64,000 nt of DNA from Streptomyces sp. SID8374 (GCF_009865135.1 NZ_WWGH01000002.1:1178001-1242000), one strand, 5' to 3'; positions 8,608 through 18,340 are shown, numbered from the stretch's first letter. Translations and numbers: made by a program. The notes: generated from the sequence alone by a model not told the origin.

Positions 8608-9360
8608 TCACATCCGGGATCTCAGCACGTCGACCTCACAGCCCGGCGCGAACGGGTCGAAGCCGTGCTCGGTCAGCCAGCGCACGGCCAGCAGGCTCCG
8701 CACCGACCACCAGGCGCGGATCACGTCGATGTCGACGCGGATATCGGAGCCGTAGCCCGTGAGGACGTCGTCGAGGTGCTTCTCGTGTCCGAGCGTGAAG
8801 GTGGCGAGGTCGTACAGGGCATCGCCCTGGCCCGCCTCCGACCAGTCGATGATGCCCGTCACCTCGTCGCCGTCGACGAAGATGTGCGCGATCTGGAGGT
8901 CGCCGTGTGTGAACGCCGGAGCCCACGGCCGGAGCGCGGTCTCGGCCACCCGGCGGTTACGGGCGACCAGGTCGGCGGGCAGAAGGCCGTCCGTCACGAG
9001 CAACGCGCACTCGGCGTCCAGCTCCGCCGCCAGCGCGGCGGCGCTCCGGCCGGCCCCGCCGGGCCGGGGCGGCAGCGGCGCCTCGTGCAGCTTCCGGATG
9101 GCGGCACCCGCCGCGGCCCATGCCGCCGGCGACCCGGTCGAGGGCCCGCCGAGGCGCCCGAGCGTCGTCCCCGGGAGCGCGGCGATCGCGAGTACGGGCG
9201 GTTTCCGCCACAGGACCTTCGGGGTCGGGACCGGTGCGAGGGACATCGCCTCGACCTCGACGTCGATACGGGCCTGATCGGCGTCCACCTTCAGGAACAC
9301 GTCGCCGACGCGCAGGGTCGCGCGCTCGGAATGGGCGACGACGACTTCGACCTCATCCAC
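8608..9360 (-). CDS. Aminoglycoside-phosphotransferase-fold kinase
   Basis: 250 residues with the APH/choline-kinase fold: ATP lysine in VFLKVD, catalytic loop HGDLQIAH near residue 163 and metal-binding IIDWSEAGQGD. The usual Asn at the end of the catalytic loop (HGDxxxxN) is His here. Family members phosphorylate small hydroxyl compounds, including aminoglycosides and sugars. The sequence does not justify calling it a resistance gene. It stands 74 bp upstream of the VOC gene and may head that small operon. Confidence 0.8.
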   Translation of the reverse strand: MDEVEVVVAHSERATLRVGDVFLKVDADQARIDVEVEAMSLAPVPTPKVLWRKPPVLAIAALPGTTLGRLGGPSTGSPAAWAAAGAAIRKLHEAPLPPRPGGAGRSAAALAAELDAECALLVTDGLLPADLVARNRRVAETALRPWAPAFTHGDLQIAHIFVDGDEVTGIIDWSEAGQGDALYDLATFTLGHEKHLDDVLTGYGSDIRVDIDVIRAWWSVRSLLAVRWLTEHGFDPFAPGCEVDVLRSRM

Positions 9361-9516
9361 GGGCGACGAGTATCCCGGAGGTGAGTGCCGGCGGCGCCGG
9401 ATTTATCGCAGGCGGTCACACGGCCGACCGCGTCCCACCGTCCCACCGCCTGACGGCCTCGTACACGACACCGTGTCCCGCCGCCGGGTGCAGTCAACCA
9501 GGACCGCAACGTCTGC

Positions 9517-9706
9517 GACAGCCGGACGTGCACCAGACGGCCGGATGCGCACCTGGCGTCAGTACGCGCAACAGGCATCCGGATCCGCACCAGACATCCG
9601 GACTCGGACCCGGCGTCAACACGCGCACCTGGCGTCAGCACGCGCATCAGGCGTCCGGACTCGCCCCTCGCCTCAGCACGCGCACCTGGCGTCAGCACGC
9701 CCCGGG
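9517..9706. repeat. 19-bp tandem repeat, ten degenerate copies
   Basis: Ten contiguous 19-bp units start at 9517 and end at 9706 with no spacer. The best-kept form is GGCGTCAGCACGCGCACCT (9631 and 9688 are close copies). A second, interleaved form reads GGCATCCGGATCCGCACCA. The array fills most of the 366 bp between the divergent APH-type gene and the STAS gene and stops eight bases before the STAS -10 hexamer. Confidence 0.85.
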
Positions 9707-9714
9707 CGCTTGGC

Positions 9715-9720
9715 GATAAT
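9715..9720 (+). promoter_or_regulatory. -10 hexamer of the STAS gene, leaderless spacing
   Basis: GATAAT stands six bases before ATG 9727 and there is no ribosome-binding sequence, which predicts a leaderless transcript. Confidence 0.55.
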
Positions 9721-9726
9721 CACCCG

Positions 9727-10047
9727 ATGAGGACTTCAGACCCCCTGGGCTCCAGACCCGAGCCGCTGCCCGTGATCTCCCCGCGCGGAGAGTTCGACAT
9801 GGACAACGTCACCTCGCTGGGAGCGGAGATCGAGACGATGGCCGCCGTCCACGGCGGTCTGGTCCTGGACGCCAGCAACATCACGTTCGCCGACTCCTCC
9901 TTCCTGCGCATGATCCTCAACGCCCACCAGCGCACCGACCTCCGCATCGCTGCCCCCACCCAGCGGGTCGCCCGGCTGTTCGACCTGGCGGGCGTCGACG
10001 CCTATCTGCGGATCTACCCGACCCTGGACATGGCCCGCTCCACCTGA
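9727..10047 (+). CDS. STAS-domain anti-anti-sigma factor-like protein
   Basis: 106 residues, essentially one STAS domain. VISPRGEFDMDNV forms the first strands and NITFADSSFLRMILNAHQ carries the conserved DSS pattern (S57/S58), where SpoIIAA-type antagonists are phosphorylated by their partner kinase. Such proteins release a sigma factor by binding its anti-sigma kinase. No RsbW-like kinase or sigma gene is adjacent, so the partner is elsewhere or unknown. Streptomyces genomes carry many orphan copies. Confidence 0.85.
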   Translation: MRTSDPLGSRPEPLPVISPRGEFDMDNVTSLGAEIETMAAVHGGLVLDASNITFADSSFLRMILNAHQRTDLRIAAPTQRVARLFDLAGVDAYLRIYPTLDMARST

Positions 10048-10201
10048 CGCGACCACTTGCGCGCGTCGCTTCTGATGCGGGCTGATGCCCTGACAGGCAG
10101 CGGCGGGTCGTCAAAGATGGAGCTCCGTCTCCCAGGCTTCGAAGGGTGGTTCGACCTCCCTCGACGGAAAGGTGTTCCACCAAGGCATCGTGCGCGGTGG
10201 A

Positions 10202-10207
10202 TAGCCT
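10202..10207 (+). promoter_or_regulatory. -10 hexamer of the 10214 gene, leaderless spacing
   Basis: TAGCCT lies six bases before ATG 10214 and there is no Shine-Dalgarno sequence, the same layout as several other genes in this window. Confidence 0.45.
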
Positions 10208-10213
10208 GCGGGC

Positions 10214-10831
10214 ATGAGCAACGCGATATGGGAAGCCCTGGCAGCGACGCCCCTCCCGGAGGTGCGGCGTCGCGCGGCCGTCATGGACGAGCTCGCCGAG
10301 GTCGGCCCGGTGACGGTGACCGGCGCCCACCGGCTGGCCTGGAACGACGGTGGCGGCCAGTCCGCGGTCTGGTACTTCGTGCAGGACGGCCGGGCGCTGC
10401 TGCTGACGTTCGACCACGAAGCGACGCTGAATCTGTACGCCGAGGAAGATTTCGACCTTCAGGAGTCCTTCTACCAGGGGGTCCCCGAATCCCTCGTCGC
10501 CCTGGTCCGCGACCGGCCCGAGAACTACGAGTCGCTGAACCTCACGGACTCCGCGACGGGCCGGACGATTCACTACGCGGGCGGTGTCTTCTGGTACGAC
10601 GGCACGCGCTGGCACGTGTCCGACGGCCTGGCGGATCACTGCCGCCGCGAGGAGGTGGACCTCTTCGGCGAGTCCGGCTTCGACTACTGCCTGGGCGCCT
10701 ACCGCTTCGGCCAGGACTTCACCCCGGAGAGCTTCGTGGCGGCCCGGGACGAAGAGGGCTGCTACAAGGACGAAGAGGAGAAGGCAGCGGACCTGGCCGC
10801 AGTCCGCGAGGTCTTCGCCCGGCACGGCTAG
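10214..10831 (+). CDS. Protein of unknown function, 205 residues
   Basis: I do not recognise a family. The protein is soluble and acidic, with no signal peptide or membrane segment. It is rich in aromatic residues (AVWYFVQDG, FWYDGTRWHVSDG, FDYCLGAYRFGQDF) and in acidic pairs, and it ends in a charged helix. The N-terminal part (VTVTGAHRLAWNDGGG) looks like beta structure, as in immunity or SMI1/SUKH-type proteins, but that is only an impression. Codon use is normal for the window. It stands alone between the STAS gene and the kinase remnant. Confidence 0.7.
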   Translation: MSNAIWEALAATPLPEVRRRAAVMDELAEVGPVTVTGAHRLAWNDGGGQSAVWYFVQDGRALLLTFDHEATLNLYAEEDFDLQESFYQGVPESLVALVRDRPENYESLNLTDSATGRTIHYAGGVFWYDGTRWHVSDGLADHCRREEVDLFGESGFDYCLGAYRFGQDFTPESFVAARDEEGCYKDEEEKAADLAAVREVFARHG

Positions 10832-10920
10832 CCGGGCGCCCGGTGGCACGGCGGCGGCCGACTCCGTCGGCTTCGCGGAGGCAGCGCACGCCGCACCTTT
10901 GAAGACGGGCCCCCGCCCCG

Positions 10921-10926
10921 CACAAT
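10921..10926 (+). promoter_or_regulatory. -10 hexamer of the kinase-like gene
   Basis: CACAAT lies seven bases before ATG 10934. It overlaps an alternative in-frame ATG at 10925, so 10934 is the better start. Confidence 0.4.
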
Positions 10927-10933
10927 GCCCCGC

Positions 10934-11580
<647 letters not shown>

Positions 11581-11658
11581 CCGGGCGGACGTGGTGGTGC
11601 GGTTGCCGTCGTGACCGGGCGGACGTGGTGGGGCAACTCCTGTCGTGACCGGGCCGCC

Positions 11659-11710
11659 CGCCGGACGGGGCGTACGCGCGCGAACCCGTGCGCGTACGCC
11701 CCGTCCGGCG
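11659..11710. terminator. Long perfect inverted repeat, probable terminator
   Basis: Arms 11659-11679 and 11690-11710 pair over 21 bases without mismatch around a 10-base loop. There is no U tract, as is usual for Streptomyces hairpin terminators. It separates the 34-bp repeats from the M24 peptidase gene. Confidence 0.6.
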
Positions 11711-11798
11711 AGGCGTGCGCCCCCCGAACCCGCTCGCATACGCCCCGCCCGGCGGGCAGGATGCAGAGAGCCACGCCCTCACCCCCAGGAGGCCCCCG

Positions 11799-12938
11799 AT
11801 GTCCAGCCCGAACCCGCCCGCGCCGCACCCCGTGCCCTTCACCGCCGAGGTCTACCGGGCCCGGATGGCGAAGGCTGCCGAGTCCGCCGCCGAGGCCGGG
11901 CTGGCCGGGGTGATCGTCGCGCCCGGGCCCGATCTCGTCCATCTGACCGGCTACCAGCCCGTTTCCACCGAACGCCTCACCCTCCTCGTGCTGCGGGCCG
12001 GTGAGGAACCCGTCCTGGTCGTCCCGACCCTGGAGGCGCCCGACGCGGCGGCCGCCGCCGGGGCGCCCGCGCTCGCCCTGCGGGACTGGACCGACGGTGT
12101 GGACCCGTACGCGGTGGCCTCACCGCTGCTCGCGGCCCAGGGCCGCTTCGGCGTCAGCGACAACGCCTGGGCCATGCACCTCCTCGGCCTCCAGCGGGCC
12201 CTGCCCGACACCACGTACACCGCCCTCACCGAGGCGCTCCCGATGCTCCGGGCGGTGAAGGACGCCGCCGAGCTGGAGCGCCTGACGGCGGCGGGGGAGG
12301 CGGCGGACGCCACGTACGAGGAGATCCTGAAGGTGCGGTTCTCCGGCCGCCGCGAGACCGACGTGGCCGCCGATCTCGCCGCGCTGCTCCGGCACTTCGG
12401 CCACTCCCAGGTCGACTTCACCGTCGTCGGCTCGGGCCCCAACGGCGCCAACCCGCACCACGAGGCGGGTGAACGCACCATCGAGCGCGGCGACATGGTG
12501 GTCCTGGACTTCGGCGGCCTGAAGCACGGTTACGGCTCCGACACCTCCCGTACGGTCCATGTCGGCGAGCCCACCGCCGAGGAGCAGCGGGTCCACGACA
12601 TCGTCCGCGAGGCCCAGCAGGCGGGCTGCGCCGCCGTCCGGCCCGGCGTCGCCTGCCAGGAGATCGACCGCGCGGCCCGCGCGGTGATCACCGAGTTCGG
12701 CTACGGCGAGCGGTTCATCCACCGCACCGGCCACGGCATCGGTGTCACCACCCACGAACCCCCGTACATGATCGAGGGCGAGGAGCAGCCGCTCGTCCCC
12801 GGCATGTGCTTCTCCGTGGAGCCGGGCGTCTATCTCCCCGGCCGCTTCGGGGTCCGCATCGAGGACATCGTGACCGTCACCGAGGACGGCGGCCGCCGCC
12901 TCAACGCCACCGCACGCGAGCTGGCGATCGTCGAGTAG
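11799..12938 (+). CDS. M24-family metallopeptidase (Xaa-Pro aminopeptidase/dipeptidase type)
   Basis: 379 residues. An N-terminal creatinase-like domain (residues 1-160, VIVAPGPDLVHLTGYQP) precedes the pita-bread catalytic domain. All five metal ligands of a dinuclear (Mn/Co) peptidase are present: D237 (VLDFGG), D248 (SDTSR), H312 (HGIG), E341 (VEPGVY) and E355 (IEDIV). It should remove residues next to proline from peptides in the cytosol. ATG 11799 has AGGAGG seven bases upstream; further in-frame codons upstream encode only repeat-derived sequence. It converges on treZ with an 18-bp gap. Confidence 0.9.
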   Translation: MSSPNPPAPHPVPFTAEVYRARMAKAAESAAEAGLAGVIVAPGPDLVHLTGYQPVSTERLTLLVLRAGEEPVLVVPTLEAPDAAAAAGAPALALRDWTDGVDPYAVASPLLAAQGRFGVSDNAWAMHLLGLQRALPDTTYTALTEALPMLRAVKDAAELERLTAAGEAADATYEEILKVRFSGRRETDVAADLAALLRHFGHSQVDFTVVGSGPNGANPHHEAGERTIERGDMVVLDFGGLKHGYGSDTSRTVHVGEPTAEEQRVHDIVREAQQAGCAAVRPGVACQEIDRAARAVITEFGYGERFIHRTGHGIGVTTHEPPYMIEGEEQPLVPGMCFSVEPGVYLPGRFGVRIEDIVTVTEDGGRRLNATARELAIVE

Positions 12939-12956
12939 CCCTGCGGGAAAGGGAGT

Positions 12957-14717
12957 TCAGTCGTCGGCCAGCAGCACGCACGACTCCGGCGGCAGATGCA
13001 GCACCCCGTCCGCCCCCGGCGCCTCGACCGGTTCCCAGGCCGCCACCACCCGTCCCCCGACGCGCCGGTGGCGGCCGGAGCCGAGCGGAATCGCGGCCGG
13101 CTTGTCCGCCAGGTTGACCGCGACCCGCAAATCGCCTCTGCGGTAGGCGATCCAGCGTGCGTCCTCGTCGAACGCGGTCTTCACCGCGGCCAGATCGGGG
13201 TCGTGGAGGTCGGGCAACGTCCGCCGCAGCGCGATCAGTTGGCGGTACCAGGCCAGCAGCCGGGCGTGCGGTTCGCGCTCCGGCTCGGACCAGTCCAGAC
13301 AGGAGCGGTCGCGGGTCGCCGGGTCCTGCGGGTCGGGGATCTCCTCCTCCGCCCAGCCGTGCGCGCCGAACTCCCGCCGCCTGCCGTTCCGTACGGCCTC
13401 CGCCAGCTCCGGATCGGTGTGGTCGGTGAAGAACTGCCACGGCGTACGCGCCCCCCACTCCTCGCCCATGAACAGCATCGGCGTGAACGGGCCGGTCAGG
13501 ACGAGGGCGGCGGCGCACGCCTGGAGGCCGGGGGAGAGGGAGGCGGCGAGGCGGTCGCCGAGGGCCCGGTTGCCGATCTGGTCGTGGGTCTGGGCGTAGC
13601 CGACGAAGCGGTGGGCGGGGGAGCGGGAGACGTCGACCGGGCGGCCGTGAGTGCGGCCCCGGAAGCTGGAGTACGTCCCGTTGTGGAAGAACGCCGACGT
13701 CACCGTCTTGGCCAGGGCGGCGAGCGGGGCCCGGGCGAAGTCCGCGTAGTAGCCCTGGGACTCGCCGGTGAGCGCGGTGTGCAGGGCATGGTGGAAGTCG
13801 TCGTTCCACTGGGCGTGCAGCCCGAGGCCGCCCTCCGGGCGCGGGGTGGTGGTGCGCGGGTCGCAGAGGTCGGACTCGGCGATGAGGCCCAGCGGCCGCC
13901 CCAGCTCCGCCGCGAGCGCGTCGACCGCCGTGGACAGCTCCTCCAGGAACGTGAGCGCCCGGGTGTCGGCGAGCGCGTGCACCGCGTCCAGGCGCAGCCC
14001 GTCGAGGCGGTAGTCGCGCAGCCAGGCCAGCGCGCTGCCCAGCAGGAACGCCCGCACCTCGTCCGAGCCCGGGGCGTCCAGGTTGACCGCCGCGCCCCAC
14101 GGGGTGTGGTGGGTGTCGGTGAAGTACGGGCCGAAGGCGGGCAGGTAGTTGCCGGAGGGGCCCAGGTGGTTGTGGACCACGTCCAGGACCACCCCGAGCC
14201 CCAGCCCGTGCGCCGTGTCGACAAAGCGCTTAAGTCCCTCGGGTCCGCCGTACGGCTCGTGCACCGCCCAGAGCGAGACGCCCTCGTACCCCCAGCCGTT
14301 GGTGCCGGGGAACGGGCAGACCGGCATCAGCGACACATGGGTGATCCCCAGCTCCGCCAGATGGCCCAGCCGGGCCGCCGCCGCGTCGAACGTGCCCTCC
14401 GGGGTGTACGTCCCCACGTGCAGCTCGTACAGGACCGCGCTGGTCAGCCGCCGCCCCGCCCAGCCGTTGCGCCAGGCGTACGCCTCCTGGTCCACGACCG
14501 CGCTCGGGCCGTCGGGCCCGTCCGGCTGGCGCCGCGAACGGGGGTCCGGCAGCAGCGGCCCGTCGTCCACCCGGAACCCGTAACGCTCCCCGTCCGCCGC
14601 CTCCGCCTCGGCGCTCCACCACCCCTCCCGCTGCGGATCGCGCTCCATCGGGTAGCGGACCTCCGCCGCCTCCAGCACGACCGTGTCCGCCTCAGGGGCC
14701 CACACCTCGAACCGCAT
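12957..14717 (-). CDS. treZ: Malto-oligosyltrehalose trehalohydrolase
   Basis: 586 residues of the GH13 family. It hydrolyses maltooligosyl-trehalose to free trehalose and a shorter maltodextrin, the second step after TreY. Catalytic residues are visible: nucleophile D244 in GLRLDAVH, acid/base E281 in IAESD, and D379 in THDQIGN. An N-terminal beta-sandwich (RFEVWAPEADTVVLE) is typical. The ATG has GAGGAG about seven bases upstream. treY lies 5.8 kb away on the same strand, separated by unrelated plus-strand genes, so they are not in one operon here. Confidence 0.95.
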   Translation of the reverse strand: MRFEVWAPEADTVVLEAAEVRYPMERDPQREGWWSAEAEAADGERYGFRVDDGPLLPDPRSRRQPDGPDGPSAVVDQEAYAWRNGWAGRRLTSAVLYELHVGTYTPEGTFDAAAARLGHLAELGITHVSLMPVCPFPGTNGWGYEGVSLWAVHEPYGGPEGLKRFVDTAHGLGLGVVLDVVHNHLGPSGNYLPAFGPYFTDTHHTPWGAAVNLDAPGSDEVRAFLLGSALAWLRDYRLDGLRLDAVHALADTRALTFLEELSTAVDALAAELGRPLGLIAESDLCDPRTTTPRPEGGLGLHAQWNDDFHHALHTALTGESQGYYADFARAPLAALAKTVTSAFFHNGTYSSFRGRTHGRPVDVSRSPAHRFVGYAQTHDQIGNRALGDRLAASLSPGLQACAAALVLTGPFTPMLFMGEEWGARTPWQFFTDHTDPELAEAVRNGRRREFGAHGWAEEEIPDPQDPATRDRSCLDWSEPEREPHARLLAWYRQLIALRRTLPDLHDPDLAAVKTAFDEDARWIAYRRGDLRVAVNLADKPAAIPLGSGRHRRVGGRVVAAWEPVEAPGADGVLHLPPESCVLLADD

Positions 14718-14905
14718 CCACCACTCCTCGTCGTAACGGATCGTCAGATCGCCGGACGGCCCGCACGGCCCGGGGCCGAGGCCCCGCGACCGCGCACCCC
14801 TAGAACCGGCCCGTCACCGGCCATTAAGGTCTGGTCCTGATCATTGCCCGGCCTGCTCCCCGCTCATACAGGCTCCGTTCATCCGTACGGCTCATGGAGG
14901 CCGCG

Positions 14906-16294
14906 ATGCCCGTACCGCAGTTCCCGCCAGGTTTCCTCTGGGGAGCCTCCGCCTCCGCGTTCCAGACCGAAGGGGCGGTGGACGCCGACGGCAAGGGGCC
15001 CTCGGGGTGGGACGCGTTCGCCGCCCAGCCCGGCCGGATCAAGGACGGCACCGACACCACCCGGGGCACCGGCTTCCACGCCCGCTACCGCGAGGACGTC
15101 GCCCTGCTCTCCGGGCTCGGCGCCGACGCCTTCCGGTTCTCCATCAGCTGGCCCCGCGTGGTCCCGGGCGGCAGCGGCGCGGTCAACGCCGACGGCCTCG
15201 ACTTCTACGACCGGCTCGTCGACGAGCTCTGCGCCCACGGCATCACCCCCGCCCCCACCCTCTACCACTGGGACACCCCGCTCCCGCTGGAGAAGGCCGG
15301 CGGCTGGCTGGACCGGGACACCGCCTACCGCTTCGCCGAGTACGCCGGAATCGTCGCCGAACGCCTCGCGGACCGGGTCCCGATGTGGATCACCATCAAC
15401 GAACCCGCCGAGGTCACGATGCTCGGCTACGCGCTCGGCGAGCACGCCCCCGGCCGCACCCTCCTCTTCGACGCCCTGCCCGCCGCCCACCACCAGCTCC
15501 TCGCCCACGGCCTCGCGGTCCGCGCCCTGCGCGCGGCGGGCGCCGACAACATCGGCATCGCGCTCTCCCACGCCCCGGTGTGGACGGCCGGCGACTCCGA
15601 CGAGGACCGCGCCGGGGCCGAGCTGTACGACACGCTCACCAACTGGCTCTTCGCCGACCCCGTCCTCACCGGCCGCTACCCGGACGAGGCCATCGCCGCC
15701 CTGATGCCGGGCCCGGTCGCCGACGACCTCAAGGTCATCTCCACCCCCCTCGACTGGTACGGCGTCAACTACTACAACCCGACCCTCGTCGGCGCCCCCA
15801 GGCCCGAGGCCCTGGAGACCTTCTCCGGCTTCGCGATACCCGCCGAACTCCCCTTCGGGATACGGGAGATCGAGGGGTACGAGAAGACCGGCTTCGGCTG
15901 GCCCGTGGTCCCCGAGGGGTTCACCGAGATCCTCACCCTGCTGCACCGCCGCTACGGCGACCGCCTCCCGCCGCTCCACATCACCGAGAACGGCTGCGCC
16001 CTGGACGAGCCGCTCGCCGACGACCGCCGGATCGCCTACCTGGAGAGCCACCTCACCGCCCTGCGCGCGGCGATGGACGCCGGGGTCGACGTACGCGGCT
16101 ACTTCACCTGGTCGCTCACCGACAACGTGGAGTGGACGGAGGGCGCCTCGCAGCGGTTCGGCCTGGTCCACATCGACTACGAGACCCTCACCCGTACGCC
16201 GAAGGCCTCGTACGCCTGGTACCGCGAGCTGATCAGGGTGCAGAAGTCGCAGATCCGGGCGGCCGAAAGGGCTTACGCACAGCCCCCCGAATGA
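14906..16294 (+). CDS. GH1 beta-glucosidase
   Basis: 462 residues covering a whole GH1 barrel: FLWGASASAFQTEGA at the N-terminus, acid/base E166 in the INEP motif and nucleophile E361 in TENG. It hydrolyses terminal beta-glycosides such as cellobiose. ATG 14906 is chosen because GGAGG lies five bases upstream; an ATG at 14894 would itself overlap that site. No signal peptide is present, so it acts on imported oligosaccharides. Its stop overlaps the start of the GH29 gene (ATGA), so the two are translationally coupled. Confidence 0.93.
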   Translation: MPVPQFPPGFLWGASASAFQTEGAVDADGKGPSGWDAFAAQPGRIKDGTDTTRGTGFHARYREDVALLSGLGADAFRFSISWPRVVPGGSGAVNADGLDFYDRLVDELCAHGITPAPTLYHWDTPLPLEKAGGWLDRDTAYRFAEYAGIVAERLADRVPMWITINEPAEVTMLGYALGEHAPGRTLLFDALPAAHHQLLAHGLAVRALRAAGADNIGIALSHAPVWTAGDSDEDRAGAELYDTLTNWLFADPVLTGRYPDEAIAALMPGPVADDLKVISTPLDWYGVNYYNPTLVGAPRPEALETFSGFAIPAELPFGIREIEGYEKTGFGWPVVPEGFTEILTLLHRRYGDRLPPLHITENGCALDEPLADDRRIAYLESHLTALRAAMDAGVDVRGYFTWSLTDNVEWTEGASQRFGLVHIDYETLTRTPKASYAWYRELIRVQKSQIRAAERAYAQPPE

Positions 16295-17457
16295 TCAATA
16301 CTCCCGCCATGGTCGCTTCATGGTGGTCCCGGGCCCGGCTGGGGATCTTCGTTCACTGGACACCCGCCTCCGTCCCCGGCTGGGCCCCGCCGTACGTCTC
16401 CCCGGACGAACTCCCGGCGGCGGGCCGGCGTGCGCCGCTCGGCTGGACCTCGTACGCGGAGTGGTACGAGAACTCCCTCCGCTTCCCCGGCTCCCCGGCC
16501 GCCGCCCACCACCGCGCCACCTACGGCACCCGCCCCTACACCGACTTCGGCCGCGACTTCGAGGACGGGCTGAGCGACTGGGACCCGGCTGCCTGGGCGC
16601 GCTCCTTCCGGGAGGCGGGCGCCGGGTACGCGGTCCTGGTCACCAAGCACCACGACGGGTTCTGCCTCTGGCCCTCCGAGACGGAGAACCCGCACCGCAC
16701 CGGCTGGCACACCACCCGGGACGTGGTCGGCGAGTTCGCCGAAGCCGTACGGGCCGAGGGCCTGCGCTTCGGCGTCTACTACTCCGGCGGACTCGACTGG
16801 ACCTTCGACGACCGGCCCATCGGCACCGCCGCCGACATGTTCTCCGCCGTGCCGCGCGGCCGCTACCCCGCCTACGCCGACGCGCAGCTGAGGGAGCTGA
16901 TCCGGCGCTACCACCCCGACATCCTCTGGAACGACATCGCCTGGCCGGCCTCCGCCACCGAGATCCGCTCCCTCACCGACTTCTACCGCTTCACCGTCCC
17001 GCACGGCGTCGTCAACGACCGCCTGCTCCCGTACGCCCCGCACTGGCGAGCGCTCCATCTGCCCGGCGCCAAGTCCCTCTACAACTGGTGGGACCGGCGC
17101 ACAGTGGCGCAGGGCGAGGGCTTCGTGCCGCGCACCCCGCCGGACTTCGACTTCCGTACGCCGGAGTACGCCCGGTACACCGGCTCCGGCCCGTACGAGA
17201 TCACCCGGGGCATCGACCACAGCTTCGGCTACAACCGCAACTCCGCCCCGGACGCCTTCATCGACCGCCGCGCGCTGGCCTCACTGGTCCGCGACACGGC
17301 GGCCGACGGCGGGAACCTGCTGCTCAACGTGGGGCCGCGCGGTGAGGACGCGACGATCCCCGCCGAGCAGCAACTCCGCCTGGACTGGCTAGCCGAGGAG
17401 TCGGCGAGCGGGTCACTCAGCCCTGGTCAAACACCAGATCGATGCGTTCCTGAGTGA
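16291..17457 (+). CDS. GH29 alpha-L-fucosidase-like glycosidase
   Basis: 388 residues from ATG 16291, which overlaps the beta-glucosidase stop by four bases. GH29 hallmarks are TKHHDGFCLWPS and the nucleophile D215 in ILWNDIAWP, followed by NLLLNVGPRGED near the end. It should remove alpha-L-fucose from oligosaccharides in the cytosol. It is shorter than many GH29 enzymes (about 450 residues) and ends soon after the barrel, so the usual C-terminal sandwich is missing. Its last 41 bases overlap the convergent GNAT gene. Pairing with a GH1 enzyme suggests joint degradation of a mixed glycan, but no transporter gene is adjacent. Confidence 0.87.
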   Translation: MINTPAMVASWWSRARLGIFVHWTPASVPGWAPPYVSPDELPAAGRRAPLGWTSYAEWYENSLRFPGSPAAAHHRATYGTRPYTDFGRDFEDGLSDWDPAAWARSFREAGAGYAVLVTKHHDGFCLWPSETENPHRTGWHTTRDVVGEFAEAVRAEGLRFGVYYSGGLDWTFDDRPIGTAADMFSAVPRGRYPAYADAQLRELIRRYHPDILWNDIAWPASATEIRSLTDFYRFTVPHGVVNDRLLPYAPHWRALHLPGAKSLYNWWDRRTVAQGEGFVPRTPPDFDFRTPEYARYTGSGPYEITRGIDHSFGYNRNSAPDAFIDRRALASLVRDTAADGGNLLLNVGPRGEDATIPAEQQLRLDWLAEESASGSLSPGQTPDRCVPE

Positions 17458-18340
17458 CGGGATGACCGGCGCGGGCGAACGCGGCCGCCATCGGCGCGTT
17501 CCCGCGGTCCGTCGCGCCCGCGATGGACTCCGCGCCCCGTTCGACCAGGAAGCGGGTGCACTCCACCAGCAGGTCGTAGCCGTACCCGTGACCGCGCGCC
17601 TCGGGGACCACCCCGATGAAGCCGATGCACGGGCCGGACGGGTTGTGCGCCGGCACATGGATGCCCGCCACCTCGCCGTCCGGCGTGTACGCGAGCTGCC
17701 ACCACTCACGGGGCGAGGGGCACCACCGGAAGAAGTCCAACTCCTCCTGAGCCGCGGCCTCCAGACCCCCCGGCCCCTCGATCGCCCGCCGGGCATGGGC
17801 GTCCAGGGTGGCCGAGTGGACCCGGCGCAGTACGTCGAGGATCACGGCGTCGTCCGGCTCGGGGCGGAAGGTGAGCCGGCCCGGCCGCTCGGGCAGCGGG
17901 CACTCGGGCGTCCACACATAGCGGAAGCGCTCCACGAGGACCGCCATGCCGGCCGCCCGCGCCGCGCCGATCCGCGCCTCGGCGGCGGCCCGTACCTCGG
18001 GCACCTCCCGCCAGCCGGGCGGCACGAGCAGGGAGTATTCGCTACGGAAGGGGGCCCGGCGCAGCAGTTCGGCGCCCGCCTCCTCCTCGCCCGGCGCGAA
18101 GTCGAACCAGTCGAGGGCGATGGGCGCGGTGTCGTCGGGGGCGCCCCACCAGGCGGCCCTGGCCACGACCTTGCCGTCGCGCAGGGCGGCCCAGGTCCAG
18201 TCGGGGCGGTACTCGCCGCCGTCCGCCACGGTGGCGTAACGGTGGCCGAAGGCGCCACGGCCGACGAGAGCGGTGTCGTGCAGGGTAGGGAAGAGATCGG
18301 CGTCGCTCGGGGTGAGCGCGCGAATGACCAGGTCGGTCAT
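17417..18340 (-). CDS. GNAT-family N-acetyltransferase (two-domain)
   Basis: 307 residues with two GNAT-like halves. The N-terminal half (residues 1-150) is weakly conserved. The C-terminal half carries the acetyl-CoA motif (IGFIGVVPEARGHGYGYDLL) and a Met-Ala-Ala-Ala-Phe segment after RGNAP. This mycothiol-synthase-like tandem arrangement is frequent in actinobacteria. The substrate is unknown. It converges on and overlaps the fucosidase gene. Confidence 0.85.
   Translation of the reverse strand: MTDLVIRALTPSDADLFPTLHDTALVGRGAFGHRYATVADGGEYRPDWTWAALRDGKVVARAAWWGAPDDTAPIALDWFDFAPGEEEAGAELLRRAPFRSEYSLLVPPGWREVPEVRAAAEARIGAARAAGMAVLVERFRYVWTPECPLPERPGRLTFRPEPDDAVILDVLRRVHSATLDAHARRAIEGPGGLEAAAQEELDFFRWCPSPREWWQLAYTPDGEVAGIHVPAHNPSGPCIGFIGVVPEARGHGYGYDLLVECTRFLVERGAESIAGATDRGNAPMAAAFARAGHPVTQERIDLVFDQG

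Noticed and set aside
8141..9360. Bleomycin and aminoglycoside resistance genes
   Set aside because: Both are large superfamilies with many other functions; no specific resistance motif and no antibiotic gene cluster nearby. Only fold-level names were kept.
6551..9706. CRISPR array
   Set aside because: The 38-bp and 19-bp arrays are contiguous with no unique spacers, units are degenerate, and no cas gene is present.
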